Positions 1 to 9,713 are shown, counted from the stretch's first letter. The stretch is DNA of 64,000 bases from Galdieria sulphuraria (GCF_000341285.1 NW_005178441.1:100197-164196), one strand, 5' to 3'. Notes: a model not told the origin generated them from the letters alone. A program made the numbers and translations.

Positions 1-493
1 AACATGCGGAAATAGTTCTTTTGAAGAACCTTCATTGCACCATTTTCTTTCCAGTCCCAACAATAGCAATTTAGATCACTTACTTGCAGATAGTACTGTT
101 GGAGACTTTCTTGGTTTGAAAAGGAGTCGTGCTGAAAATTTATTTGACTGTTCTAGTTCATTATCGCAAGCTTTAGTTCGTAGACGTTCAGCATCTTCTA
201 TTTCGGGAGGAGAAAAGAGAAGAGGAGAGGAATTTGTATTGGAATCAAGAAGACGTTTATCACTTGCGGAGGAAATGATGTTGGGAAGAGCAAGTGACGT
301 AGAAACTTTTCCACAAGAAGAACGTTTTCCAAATTGGGAGACGAGGAAGAATGAAAATGATATTCAAAGTACATTGTTCGGTCTTTTTCAACGAATGGAT
401 CAACTAGAGCAAGAAAACTTTCGATTACGTAATAATCTGAATCATTTGGTTGCTCGTATCCCTAATCCTCATGAGAATGAACAACTCTATTAA
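1..493 (+). CDS. 3' end of an unrecognised gene
   Basis: The frame is open from the left edge and stops with TAA at 491-493, so only the C-terminal part (about 163 residues) is present and the start lies outside the window. The sequence is rich in serine and arginine in its middle and ends in a short leucine/glutamine helix (residues LFGLFQRMDQLEQENFRL) that looks like one or two turns of coiled coil. I recognise no domain. An AG at 14-15 could be a splice acceptor, so the exon may begin at 16. The function is unknown; it could be a transcription-related protein, but that is only an impression from composition. Confidence 0.5.
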   Translation, partial: TCGNSSFEEPSLHHFLSSPNNSNLDHLLADSTVGDFLGLKRSRAENLFDCSSSLSQALVRRRSASSISGGEKRRGEEFVLESRRRLSLAEEMMLGRASDVETFPQEERFPNWETRKNENDIQSTLFGLFQRMDQLEQENFRLRNNLNHLVARIPNPHENEQLY

Positions 494-718
494 GAGTCGA
501 AGATGAGTTTTCCAATGAATATAGACTTCAATATGATCGAGGCATCATGTGCATCAATTATATTTACTCTATCATCCAATAAGTAGATAATAGAGTTGTT
601 ACAGATGAAGTTTTCCAAATGGACATAGAATTAACAGAAACTTGTTCTCCAAAGAGAATGAAATAATTTCAATTGTGAAAACTAAAATAGATTTGTTATT
701 TCTGTACAGAGTCTCACT

Positions 719-1372
719 TTATTCATCTCCTACTTCCCTGGCATCCACATCAATCACAGATATAGTCGACTGCTTCTTCTTGTTTCCGTCTTTCCTATTC
801 GAAGAGTCCTTGGCAATAATGACTTGATCGTCCACCGTCAACAAATATCCACAATTACTACAGGGAACTTCTCGACCTTTAATTCCCACTACTGGTGACG
901 AACAGTTGGGACAAAATACCTAATTGTTTGTTAATTATAGAGTCCGAACGCAAGATAGAATACTCACTTGAACAACATTTTGGGTTACCCACCAACGAAA
1001 CACCAACAACCCTATTATGGGAATGATACTGATTACAGAGAAGAAAATCAAAAACGAGTCAAATATCCACGAAATCTTCCCAGACAACACAAGATAACAA
1101 ACGAGACCAAACAAAATAAACTGCCCATTTTCACTTTGAAAAAACTGTACGGTCTTTTTCAACCAGTAAACAACGGTGGATTGGTCAAACTTCAGCTTGG
1201 AAAAGAGAAAAAGTGTACCACACCCACTTTGGGATTCCCGTGTCGAGCGTTGAAATACTCTGTTTTTGCCAGACAGTATAGAACGCTGAAACTTGCCATC
1301 ACAGCGGTGACATAGAGCACGAGCTTTCGTTGGCAAACTATACAATGGACAGTCTAGCAAAAAGCACCACAT
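719..1372 (-). CDS. Membrane protein with C-terminal zinc ribbon, unknown function
   Basis: Two exons are inferred: 1372-968 and 919-719, with a 48-nt intron (GTGAGT donor, TAG acceptor) that keeps the frame, giving about 201 residues. The start is the first ATG in the frame. A CHRC pair sits near the N terminus, two hydrophobic segments lie in the middle (about residues 85-130), and a CPNC...CSNC pair that would form a zinc ribbon lies on the second exon. The charged, lysine-rich tail ends in REVGDE. The order suggests a membrane-anchored protein with a soluble zinc-binding end, but I do not recognise the family. It is divergent from a small gene that starts 25 bp away. Confidence 0.7.
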
Positions 1373-1397
1373 CGATTCCAATCCCCGAATGAAAAGG

Positions 1398-1667
1398 ATG
1401 GTAATTATGTCTTCGTTCCTTACCTTTCACAATTATCGACTGCTCGATTGGTCAACTCATGGTCGAAATAACAAAAATCCACAAATGGTCATATCTTCTC
1501 TGATAATGATATGCGTGCTCAAGGTAAAAACATTCAAGTCTCTCCGATAGATACAACACGATCGCTTTTCCTAGTTAAGGTTTCTATTATCAGCCATATT
1601 CTTCATATTCTACGCTATGAAGTATGATAAAATGTTATTGTTGCTACCAAATAATGTTACTATCTAA
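1398..1667 (+). CDS. Candidate small two-exon membrane protein (72 aa)
   Basis: Exon 1 is 1398-1523 and exon 2 is 1575-1667. The 51-nt intron has a GTAAAA donor and a TTTTCCTAG acceptor, matching the size and style of the other introns here, and the frame is open on both sides. The product has one clear hydrophobic stretch spanning the junction (VISSLIMICVLKLRFLLS and on), followed by a short YDKMLLLLP tail. It is divergent from the zinc-ribbon gene with 25 bp between the start codons, the same arrangement as other pairs in the window. I do not recognise a family; it could still be chance, and the 3' end could include a further exon. Confidence 0.4.
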
Positions 1668-2076
1668 TTTCCAAGACCAGCAGTTCTTTTCGATAAATAT
1701 ACAAGTGAAAAGGAACATAAACTCTAACATATCACTTCAATCTTCACTCAGCCTTTACAAAAACAGAAAAAACTCTTGAGGTTTCTAAAACCAAAGATAT
1801 TTTTGCTGCTTTCCGTATCAACACATCACTGCTTACATACAAGAATATATATATAATACAACAACAGTTCTTCCAAAGACCAAAAGAAACACTTGAAAAC
1901 TTGCTGTCACAGGATGGAAATATTCTCACGTTTCTTCAAAGTGACACAGCAACCACCTCTCAAAGTCTGTGTTGCAACACCTATACTGGATAAAGTAATA
2001 GTGAGATAAAACAAACAACCAAAAAAATATATGATTCTACGCCCTATACGCATATATATACCCCCAAAAAACAAGT
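1668..2076. other. Gap with a long Met-less open frame
   Basis: No gene was resolved. On the plus strand one frame is open for 90 codons (1721-1990) but contains no methionine, so it can only be an internal or terminal exon or chance. Its translation looks protein-like (for example FFQRPKETLENLLSQDG). The flanks are AT-rich, with TA runs near 1846-1855 and 2051-2058. Confidence 0.35.
2066..2071 (-). terminator. Pol III T-run after tRNA-Val
   Basis: Six T on the minus strand, starting five bases past the tRNA 3' end, form the usual RNA polymerase III stop signal. Confidence 0.75.
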
Positions 2077-2149
2077 ACCAGCAGCGAGGCTCGAACTCGC
2101 GACCTTCAGCATGTTAGGCTGACGCTCTAGCCAACTGAGCTATGCCGGC
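2077..2149 (-). tRNA. trnV-AAC: tRNA-Val (anticodon AAC)
   Basis: Read on the minus strand, 73 nt fold as a full cloverleaf: acceptor GCCGGCA with TGCTGGT (7 pairs with two G-U), D arm GCTCAGTTGGCTAGAGC, anticodon stem TCAGC/GCTGA around the loop CTAACAT, and T arm GCGAG-TTCGAGC-CTCGC. The loop gives anticodon AAC, hence valine GTT codons. Internal A and B boxes of Pol III genes are present (TAGCTCAGTTGG and GAGTTCGAGCC). There is no intron, and CCA is not encoded. Confidence 0.95.
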
Positions 2150-2192
2150 ATCGTCCTGACAAAAATGCGCAATTTCTACAAAAGCTTTCATT

Positions 2193-3404
2193 TTATTGTA
2201 GCAAAGATAACAATTGTGCTGCACTTTCTCGAATATCCATATTTTCATGATGTTCAAGATAATATTCAGCAAACTCAAAAAATCCAACACGTTTCAACTT
2301 TTCTAACCATTGAGAAGCATCCAAGAGAACCAACTCACTAGCTAAATTGAGAGCCCTTCTAATAGCTCGCAAGTCATCTTCGTTTTGTACAGCATCACGC
2401 AAGACATTCTCTACTCCATCGATAACTTTTAACATATCCGTTCCTTGTCTATTATCAACGATTGAAGATACAGCAAGAAGAGCTGTAGTTCTCACTTTTG
2501 ATTCCTTATCTCCTTCTGCCATATGCAACAATTTTTCCAGTCGTGTGGGTTGCATCAGGTATGTCTGGACCCATTCATTATTTTGTGCACATACTGCAAG
2601 TGTGTATAACGACAAAGAACGAACTCTAGCAGAATGGGAATTCAAAAGTTCAAGTACTCTTTCAAGTCCTCCTAATGCCATAATATCTTTTGCATTCTCC
2701 ATTTTGTGTGCCAACTCTGCTAGTATTTCCAAAGCTTTTGTTTTCTCTGCTTCATTCTTTGCTTCAAACAATTCCACCAAGACAGAATACAACAAATCCT
2801 GCTCAAGTTCTGCATCATACTTGGCATTCAATGAACGAGCTTTCCTACTCCATGCACCGTTTACGTGACTTCGAGCTTTGCGGAAAAATTGGGTCACATG
2901 TTGAATAAAAGAAACACTTTCCTCTCGTTTCTGTTTATCCATTCCAGTTTCAGTTTCCAATAGTGGCTTCTTCTCAATCACTTTCTCAGTATTCCTATTG
3001 GTTGAGGCTAAAATGGACCACTGAAAAAGTTTGGCAACTGTGTCTATATCATCATTTCCCCTTTCCACTGGATTTTCTTCGTTCCTCATCTCTAGTAAAA
3101 GCTTCTCTTGGTTCACAGCAACAGCTTCCGACATTTCTTCTTCTTGCTGCGTTCCATCTTCTTTCTGCTCCCTTAAGACTTCTTCTACTGCACGTGTTTC
3201 TCTATCTTGTGCTTGTTTGAGCACTTTTGCCACTTTCCATTGCGTCTCAGGAGCAACTGAAGAGGAGTTGTGTATTTGAACTGCCTTCGTTTCCTCGACA
3301 TTGCTTTGAACCACGAGTGATACTATTTGGCTATTTTCAGTTATAGTTACTTGTAGTAGAGATAAACATAACAAGAAGAGCAAACAGAGCTTTATCCATG
3401 CCAT
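2193..3404 (-). CDS. SIL1: SIL1-like nucleotide exchange factor for ER Hsp70 (BiP)
   Basis: A single exon encodes 403 residues. I chose the ATG at 3404 because it directly precedes a classic signal peptide (MAWIKLCLLFLLCLSLLQ); the frame extends five codons upstream only through a GTG. The middle is acidic and glutamate-rich. The C-terminal 200 residues form armadillo-like helices of the Fes1/HspBP1/SIL1 family (ALEILAELAHKMENAKDIMALGG, then LYTLAVCAQNNEWVQ). In this family the armadillo domain grips the Hsp70 ATPase lobe and releases ADP. The signal peptide points to the ER version; no KDEL-type tail is visible. A cytosolic Fes1 assignment is less likely. Confidence 0.8.
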   Translation of the reverse strand: MAWIKLCLLFLLCLSLLQVTITENSQIVSLVVQSNVEETKAVQIHNSSSVAPETQWKVAKVLKQAQDRETRAVEEVLREQKEDGTQQEEEMSEAVAVNQEKLLLEMRNEENPVERGNDDIDTVAKLFQWSILASTNRNTEKVIEKKPLLETETGMDKQKREESVSFIQHVTQFFRKARSHVNGAWSRKARSLNAKYDAELEQDLLYSVLVELFEAKNEAEKTKALEILAELAHKMENAKDIMALGGLERVLELLNSHSARVRSLSLYTLAVCAQNNEWVQTYLMQPTRLEKLLHMAEGDKESKVRTTALLAVSSIVDNRQGTDMLKVIDGVENVLRDAVQNEDDLRAIRRALNLASELVLLDASQWLEKLKRVGFFEFAEYYLEHHENMDIRESAAQLLSLLQ

Positions 3405-3603
3405 ACTCAACAGGATCACAACATTCCATATCCAGAAATGTCACTTGGAGAATCCCTCTTTAACCATTACCGCATATTATTGATTATATTCCATCGAGAA
3501 CACTGTAGATCACAAAACATATTTCAACTTCATCACAAGTTTCCTAGTTACAACTATATCCAAAACTCTACAAGGTTCATGACCGAAAACAATCTCCCAC
3601 GTT

Positions 3604-6600
3604 CTATGAATACCATTTAGATGCCAACGTGGCATACCCTGCAATATGTGTTTTCTCAAGGCCTTCTACATAACTGGCAACCCATCCGGTGTGCAAGTTC
3701 AACAACACTCTCAACTCTTCACAACTGAGTAACATCGTTAAACCACAAAGTACAAGTTCCCATTGTTCTGAAACAAATGCATGTCCAGTGAGATATTGCA
3801 ACCGTTGGCGTATTATTTGATAATATTTCTCACCCTTGTAACCATTCAGCTTTTCATATTGAAAAGTTATCTTTTTCCAATCATACAACTTTTCAAACAC
3901 TTGCTCCTCATTAGATACCAAAAGATCCTCTCCTAAAAGTCTCCATTTTTTACAAACCACATCAGAAGATGGAAAGGGCCACTGAAACGAGTTATGCAAC
4001 GAGAGTAATACATGAGAAAGTGGCTTGTATTGAAAACTACTTTCCATTACTTTCCAATAGTCTGCCAATGATATTCCAAAGCACATGCTGATATTCAATG
4101 CCTGTCTCCATTGCATCCTTTCCAAACATTTTCCCATATTTTGCAATAACAAGGCATTCACTGGATGAACTGCTCTGTCATCATTGCAACCAACAACTAC
4201 TCCATTCTCCAATAAGCGCTTGTCTTCTTCTCGTATTTCAAAATCGGGATAAGAAAATAATCCTTCCATAGCAGCACGTCCTAAAAAGAGGACAACTTGT
4301 TCCGCAATGTCTATTCTTTCTTCATTCAAACAGGACTGTAATAATCTCCACGCATGCATCGCAGCCACTTGTAAATCCCACCATTCCTGTATGACCTTTA
4401 AAAATGCAGCTGCTATCGTCAAACGCTTCGTTAAACAGCAATTTTCAAAAAGCAAACAAGGCTCTCCTACATAAGAAAACAATAAATTCCAATACTTGCG
4501 ATCCATTTTCCGTGCACAACCAACAATGACATCTTCATACTCTCCAAAGTACTTTGCAAGTCGCATGAAACGATCCAATGCGTACTCTTCATTTATAGAA
4601 AATGTCAAAGATGTTGAAGGCAATGGTTCCATAACTTGAAGCTCAGATGTTTCTTCATGTGATAGTGAACGATTGTTCCGCTTGGCTTCAACGTGTATCA
4701 GTAATTCATAAAGACAACGTTCCAAACAATTTTCAAAATGCTCCCATTCGGAACATGATTCCATCCATTTCAAACATTGCATGTCTTCCAATGTTTCGTC
4801 TGCAAGCCAACATAAGAAGAGTTTGCTTATAAACTCTTGTCGCTCTATTTGAATTCCAAAACAAGGCAGCCGACAGTAAATATTATCCAATGTTATCGTA
4901 ACACTGGCAGTCTGTAAAGGACAGACACCTGCTAGGAACCCACCAAAACCAACAACGCCTAAAGGATAGATATTCAGGTCTCCATGGAACCACTTGTGTG
5001 AAACAAAACGAGAATTGTATGCCATGTTTGAAGGAGACTGGGTTAAGGAAGGCGAAACGCTATCTACTTGTGTGCAACTGGAATCAAATAGACAATAGAT
5101 TCCTTCCTCAGCAACTGCCCAAATGATCAGCGGCGGACTATTCACTGTTCCAACAGGCAAACAATCGGTGTTGTGAAACCAAAATGAATGCACCATTCGT
5201 AATAATGGAACGGAAATACCATTAGAAATGTCAAGTAAAATGAGACTGCCGGTACTCTTCAAAAGCAGTACTTGATAAGGAATATCATTTTCACAAGGTT
5301 GCTTCGGATACAAACGAACGGAAGAGACAAAAGTTCCACAAGATCTCCATCTTGTTATTCTTCGTGGAGATGCTAAAGGAGCTTCTACAGTGATATGAAA
5401 TGTCCAGCAAGTCGAATAAGTAAACTTGGTTTTGGAACGATCACTCTCGAGTTTCAACAGTCTGAGCTGCAAATCATCTGCAAAGACCAATACGAAGCCA
5501 TCTTTTCGAGCATCTAATAAAAGAGGTGCTCCTTGCAAAGGTATCTGTGCCTGAATAGCTGAAAAATACAGGCTATCCCTGGGAAATATCAGCAACTCAT
5601 AGCGATGAGTTTTCCGATTTTGAATAGCAAGTTCGTTTCCAATGATAATAGAACGTCCATACCAACAAAGACTACAGCACTGAATCATTCTCTCCTCAAC
5701 GACATCACCAAAGAGTCGCCATCTTCTTGAACGAGTATTATAAATTGCCACTCCATGTTTGCCAGAAACTGCTACAAAGCTCTTGTCATCGTTGACCGAA
5801 ATGGATCTCAAAGGCCAATTATTCGAAACATATTCATAAGGTGCTTCAATATGCCGTATCATCTTCTTTTTTGAAGACATCATATCGGGATAATGAATCA
5901 TCGCGTTATCTTCCGAAACAAAAAAGTCAGGACCCAACAAAAAACTACGTGTGGCTTCATTCTGACAGCTTCCCTTTGAAAATCCAGTTTTAAGAAAACT
6001 TAACTCAAATAGAAGAAATGGAACAAATGACTGTGCTTCCCAATGGTTTCTCGTGTAGTCAATGCTGCCTAAAACAAACAAGGAATATCCAAATGCACCC
6101 CAACATACTGCTTTAGTATGTCGGAACAAATAACCTTGTTTGAAAGATTCCATTTTAGTTTCTCCATAAATGGATGATGAAGGATCCGTTTGTCCAAGTT
6201 GTTCATGGTTGTTCTGCATTTCTTGTATAGTCTCTGCAAGATAGCGCATTTCTTCTTTAGGATGTTCAAAAGATGAAAAAGTATGAAAAACACAATGACC
6301 AAAGTTTGACCATACAACAACGCCTGCCTTTTCATAGCCAACAGCAATACAGTTTCCATCGGACGTCCACTGAAGTGATACAACTCTACCAATATCCGAA
6401 ACCGAAAAATACAAACTATCCAAAGAAAGACTTCTTAGACAGACCGGCTGTCCAGTCAAAAATACACTTGTATTGTAAATTTCCACCGAACCATTTCTGA
6501 GTCCAACAGCAGCAAGGCACTGTTGTGGTTCCAGCGCAATACAAGAAGCGTCATTTTCTCGTAAAATAAAGCAATCGTCTATTCCTGGAAGACTATGTCC

Positions 6601-7329
6601 TTCTTCCCCAACTTTTAAGAGCAGCGCAACGCCAGAAAAATTCAAAGTCAACCCACAAAGGTCAGTACCATTATGATAGTCCAAAGAGACAGAACCTTCT
6701 GATCTTCCATTCTCACAACCGATAGTATCTAACGAAAGCAACCTCCCAATGGACGTGCGCCAAAACAACTCTCCTTCCCACGAAACACAAATCACTTCTA
6801 AAGTGGAGTTCACCAAGATAATTCCTGAAGGACAACTTTTACAAGCTAGGATGCTCTCTTCTTCGCTAGAGCTAATATCTTTCTCTATCAAAAGAATTGG
6901 CAAAATATATTCATCTGCCCATTTGTTCGTTGATTGACTCTCCTTTTCTTGGCTATTTCCTTCTGAAGAAGAAACAAAGTCAAACCAAGATGACCTTCCA
7001 GGAGGAGCGTGAAAAGGTTCGAGCTTATATATCAGCAAGAAACTTCTTTCCAACAATATCGCACACCTGTTGCCGTCATATCGAAAACAACAACCTTTCA
7101 CAGAACCCTTCTCTTTATTATAACGACAAAGAGAAAGCTTTCCAGTCACTACTCTTATTCTTCCAGTGGTCCAAAACACCACTCTATCGTCATAAAGCAC
7201 TGCAAGCTTGCTTCGATGTTCATCAATAACTAAGTCAATAGGGTAAAATGTCTCACTCTCTAAACTTAAACTTTCGTTATGGAGCTTCGGACTCAATACT
7301 TTAGGCCAGCCATAACCAAAACTCGCCAT
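3604..7329 (-). CDS. RIC1: RIC1 homologue, subunit of the Rab6 guanine nucleotide exchange factor
   Basis: One uninterrupted frame of 1241 residues starts at ATG 7329. The N-terminal half reads as WD40-type repeats beginning with the family's GWP motif (GYGWPKVL). The C-terminal third carries the RIC1 domain, recognisable by YFGEYEDVIVGCARKMDR and the helical stretch after it. In yeast and animals RIC1 pairs with RGP1 to activate Rab6/Ypt6 for transport into and within the Golgi. Length is in the family range. The gene is intronless although it is among the longest here. Its start lies 37 bp from that of the EF-P gene on the other strand. Confidence 0.88.
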   Translation of the reverse strand: MASFGYGWPKVLSPKLHNESLSLESETFYPIDLVIDEHRSKLAVLYDDRVVFWTTGRIRVVTGKLSLCRYNKEKGSVKGCCFRYDGNRCAILLERSFLLIYKLEPFHAPPGRSSWFDFVSSSEGNSQEKESQSTNKWADEYILPILLIEKDISSSEEESILACKSCPSGIILVNSTLEVICVSWEGELFWRTSIGRLLSLDTIGCENGRSEGSVSLDYHNGTDLCGLTLNFSGVALLLKVGEEGHSLPGIDDCFILRENDASCIALEPQQCLAAVGLRNGSVEIYNTSVFLTGQPVCLRSLSLDSLYFSVSDIGRVVSLQWTSDGNCIAVGYEKAGVVVWSNFGHCVFHTFSSFEHPKEEMRYLAETIQEMQNNHEQLGQTDPSSSIYGETKMESFKQGYLFRHTKAVCWGAFGYSLFVLGSIDYTRNHWEAQSFVPFLLFELSFLKTGFSKGSCQNEATRSFLLGPDFFVSEDNAMIHYPDMMSSKKKMIRHIEAPYEYVSNNWPLRSISVNDDKSFVAVSGKHGVAIYNTRSRRWRLFGDVVEERMIQCCSLCWYGRSIIIGNELAIQNRKTHRYELLIFPRDSLYFSAIQAQIPLQGAPLLLDARKDGFVLVFADDLQLRLLKLESDRSKTKFTYSTCWTFHITVEAPLASPRRITRWRSCGTFVSSVRLYPKQPCENDIPYQVLLLKSTGSLILLDISNGISVPLLRMVHSFWFHNTDCLPVGTVNSPPLIIWAVAEEGIYCLFDSSCTQVDSVSPSLTQSPSNMAYNSRFVSHKWFHGDLNIYPLGVVGFGGFLAGVCPLQTASVTITLDNIYCRLPCFGIQIERQEFISKLFLCWLADETLEDMQCLKWMESCSEWEHFENCLERCLYELLIHVEAKRNNRSLSHEETSELQVMEPLPSTSLTFSINEEYALDRFMRLAKYFGEYEDVIVGCARKMDRKYWNLLFSYVGEPCLLFENCCLTKRLTIAAAFLKVIQEWWDLQVAAMHAWRLLQSCLNEERIDIAEQVVLFLGRAAMEGLFSYPDFEIREEDKRLLENGVVVGCNDDRAVHPVNALLLQNMGKCLERMQWRQALNISMCFGISLADYWKVMESSFQYKPLSHVLLSLHNSFQWPFPSSDVVCKKWRLLGEDLLVSNEEQVFEKLYDWKKITFQYEKLNGYKGEKYYQIIRQRLQYLTGHAFVSEQWELVLCGLTMLLSCEELRVLLNLHTGWVASYVEGLEKTHIAGYATLASKWYS

Positions 7330-7366
7330 GCCATGAGAATTCGACTAACTGCCAATTCAATTTTCG
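7330..7366. promoter_or_regulatory. 37-bp divergent spacer between RIC1 and EF-P
   Basis: Only 37 bases separate the two start codons, so any shared promoter and both 5' leaders must lie here or run into the opposite coding sequence. I see no TATA box. Confidence 0.5.
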
Positions 7367-8149
7367 ATGACGTTTATTAGTTCATCATGTTGCTGTGCTA
7401 AGAGAAATCACACTTATCCTTTGTATGCAAGACAGGTTTCTACCAATTATTGTACAACTATCTATTATTGGAGTTTTTCAAAATATCGCTACTTTTCTGA
7501 AAGATTGGCTCATCCAATCAGTTGGAGACTCTTTCCAAGAGACAGAACTTCTTTGTTCAAGGCGTCTTCTTATAGACAAGTTACTGCAGTGATCAACTCG
7601 AATGATATACGTCCAGGAACGACTATTCTTGTCGATGGCTCTGTACACCGTGTAATCGAATTTCTTCACGTCAAGCCAGGTAAGGGCGCGGCTTTTGTAA
7701 GAACCAAACTGAAGAACCTGGAAACCGGATCTACCGTGGAAAAAACTTTTCGAGCTGGTGAACGTATTGATGAAGCTACCTTGGACAAATTGGATATGCA
7801 GTTAGCGTACATAGAAGGCGAGCAGTACGTGTTTATGAATCTAGAGAGCTTGGATGAGGAAAGAATATCAAAAAGTTCTCTATCTTCGGCAGCTCAGAAA
7901 TACTTGAAGGAAGGGGAGAGTGTCAGTATTCTCAAACACAATGGAAGAGTTTTAGACTTGGAGATACCTCCCAATGTTGTGTTGGAAGTAGTTTATACAG
8001 AACCGGGTATCAAGGGAAACACTGCACAAGGTGGCACAAAGCCCGCCACTCTCGAGACAGGTGTCACTGTGAACGTTCCTTTATTTGTTGAAACTGGAGA
8101 TAAAGTTAAAGTGGATACTCGAGAAGATAAATATATCTCTCGAGCTTGA
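7367..8149 (+). CDS. efp: Organellar translation elongation factor P
   Basis: The frame encodes 260 residues. The first 70 or so are rich in Ser, Arg, Tyr and Cys with few acids, like a transit peptide. The rest is a full bacterial-type EF-P: domain I begins at INSNDIRPGTTILVDG, the loop HVKPGKGAAFVRTK carries the conserved lysine at the tip, and domains II and III end with PLFVETGDKVKVDTR. EF-P relieves ribosome stalling at proline runs. With IF-2 at 57-59 kb, it indicates nuclear coding of plastid (or mitochondrial) translation factors; cyanobacterial-type sequence and host biology favour the plastid (inference). A bulged hairpin at 8236-8262 lies in the 3' flank. Confidence 0.92.
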   Translation: MTFISSSCCCAKRNHTYPLYARQVSTNYCTTIYYWSFSKYRYFSERLAHPISWRLFPRDRTSLFKASSYRQVTAVINSNDIRPGTTILVDGSVHRVIEFLHVKPGKGAAFVRTKLKNLETGSTVEKTFRAGERIDEATLDKLDMQLAYIEGEQYVFMNLESLDEERISKSSLSSAAQKYLKEGESVSILKHNGRVLDLEIPPNVVLEVVYTEPGIKGNTAQGGTKPATLETGVTVNVPLFVETGDKVKVDTREDKYISRA

Positions 8150-8762
8150 CTTTTTTGATCATTCATGTTATTTGTGGTATTTTTCATTTAATATAACACT
8201 GCCAAAGAAACTGTTGTTGTTTTTGTTGTATATCACTTATCATGAAGAACCATGATGATAAGACTTGAGAGATAACAATGAAACTTTGTTACGAGTCACC
8301 CACCGGCATATAGGATAGGCAGCGAGGTATAGACTGTACAACGATAATAAGAAACATTGCAACAAGTTGGGTTTTTTAGTTGTGCTTTGTCTCGATATTG
8401 TTGTTGCTTAGATATCTTCACAACTTGTATGATCGGCGATATAAAGCTATCATTGGATCCTCTACACAACGAAAGGAGAATCAAAGGCGGGTCGACACAA
8501 TAGCATATCAATCCCATGGACAAAGGAGTTCCTTGAGCCACACGATTTCATCCACGTGCAAACATTTTCCCGCTCAACTTTGTACGAGTCCGTTGGTTTC
8601 AAGAACAGATCAGCTTCTTTCGGGCAGATCGAGGCTTCCAAGACACGTCAGGCACTTGCTCATGGGAAATTCTGATATTTTTGAAATTTTTGGAATTTTT
8701 GGCTTTGACAAATGAAAATAGCTTCCTACAGTGGATAGTTTGACAAATCTTTTAGAATTGCG
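8150..8762. other. Gap with hairpin and candidate upstream ORF before the bZIP gene
   Basis: No gene was resolved. There is an inverted repeat at 8236-8262 (CTTATCATG against CATGATGATAAG). A 17-codon ORF at 8662-8715 (MGNSDIFEIFGIFGFDK) lies 47 nt before the bZIP start and is built from a threefold TTTTTGRAA-type repeat. A 111-codon plus frame (8380-8715) is arginine-rich and unconvincing. Confidence 0.35.
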
Positions 8763-9713
8763 ATGAGCTTAGAAAGCACTTTTATGAACTTAGACTCCAA
8801 GTCCACCAATCTTGATGACCAGGTAATTTTAGAAAGCCTGAGTTCTTCTTCACTACATCCTCATGTTATCAAACCCTCCAAGTCGATCGAGACTTCGGAT
8901 ATAATGTCGACTAGTTTTCAGAAATCAAGTGAACAACCCGAACCTTCTTCAGACTGTATATCCAGAGAGTCCTTTACCAACTCTTGTCATACAGCTCCAA
9001 CAGTTGAAGCTTATCAAAACAGAGAGTCTATGACCAAGAAAAAGGAAAATTCGGAGGGCAAAGCATTGTCACAAGAAGACTTGAAACGTGAAAGAAACAG
9101 AAGATTGGCAAGAGAATTTCGTGCGAGAAAGAAAGAAGAAATACGTTTATATCGTTCAACTATCGTCAATTTAACTCAAAAAGTTCGGACGCTAGCAGCA
9201 GAAAACCAAAAATTGCAGCAAATCGTAAAAGAAATACAAGAGAAAAAAACAACCAATCATGAAGAAAGAAGAGCTGAAAAACACAAAGATGAACAGATCA
9301 AAAAGCTTCAGAAACAAGTTCTTCTTTATCAGATTTTACTACAACGGTTGAAAGATAATGCCAATCAGGATTTTGGGCAAGAAAGAGAGAAACAACGTTG
9401 TTCTACTGTGAGTGGAAACCCACATTCATTATTAGAAAGTTACTCATCTCCGCTTCCCTCTATCAAAACTTTGACTCAGATGGATTGTGAGACAACACAA
9501 CCTGTCTGTTCACCAGATCGAGAACTGCAACAAAGAAGACTCTCTAGAAGTTTTACAATTCCTTCCTTAGTTGATGTTCCATTGTCAAATTTACTGTCCC
9601 AAGAACTTGTCGATTCCGGGACAAGTCCCGCAAACATTCTTATGATAGCCATACAGAATCCAGGTGTACAGATTGCTCCTCTAGCAGTCCCCCTAATAAC
9701 TTGCATGGTTTGA
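8763..9713 (+). CDS. bZIP transcription factor
   Basis: The frame gives 316 residues from ATG 8763. Residues about 100-165 hold the DNA-binding basic region (KRERNRRLAREFRARKKEE) with the N-x7-R signature of bZIP proteins, followed by a heptad zipper (LTQKVRTLAAENQKLQQIV) that continues as a charged coiled coil. The flanks are serine-rich and low in complexity, as is usual for activation regions. The protein would bind DNA as a dimer in the nucleus. The C terminus is uncertain: a second plus frame is open from about 9577 to 9798 and continues past the stop, so a missed splice could change the tail. A short upstream ORF may tune translation. Confidence 0.85.
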   Translation: MSLESTFMNLDSKSTNLDDQVILESLSSSSLHPHVIKPSKSIETSDIMSTSFQKSSEQPEPSSDCISRESFTNSCHTAPTVEAYQNRESMTKKKENSEGKALSQEDLKRERNRRLAREFRARKKEEIRLYRSTIVNLTQKVRTLAAENQKLQQIVKEIQEKKTTNHEERRAEKHKDEQIKKLQKQVLLYQILLQRLKDNANQDFGQEREKQRCSTVSGNPHSLLESYSSPLPSIKTLTQMDCETTQPVCSPDRELQQRRLSRSFTIPSLVDVPLSNLLSQELVDSGTSPANILMIAIQNPGVQIAPLAVPLITCMV

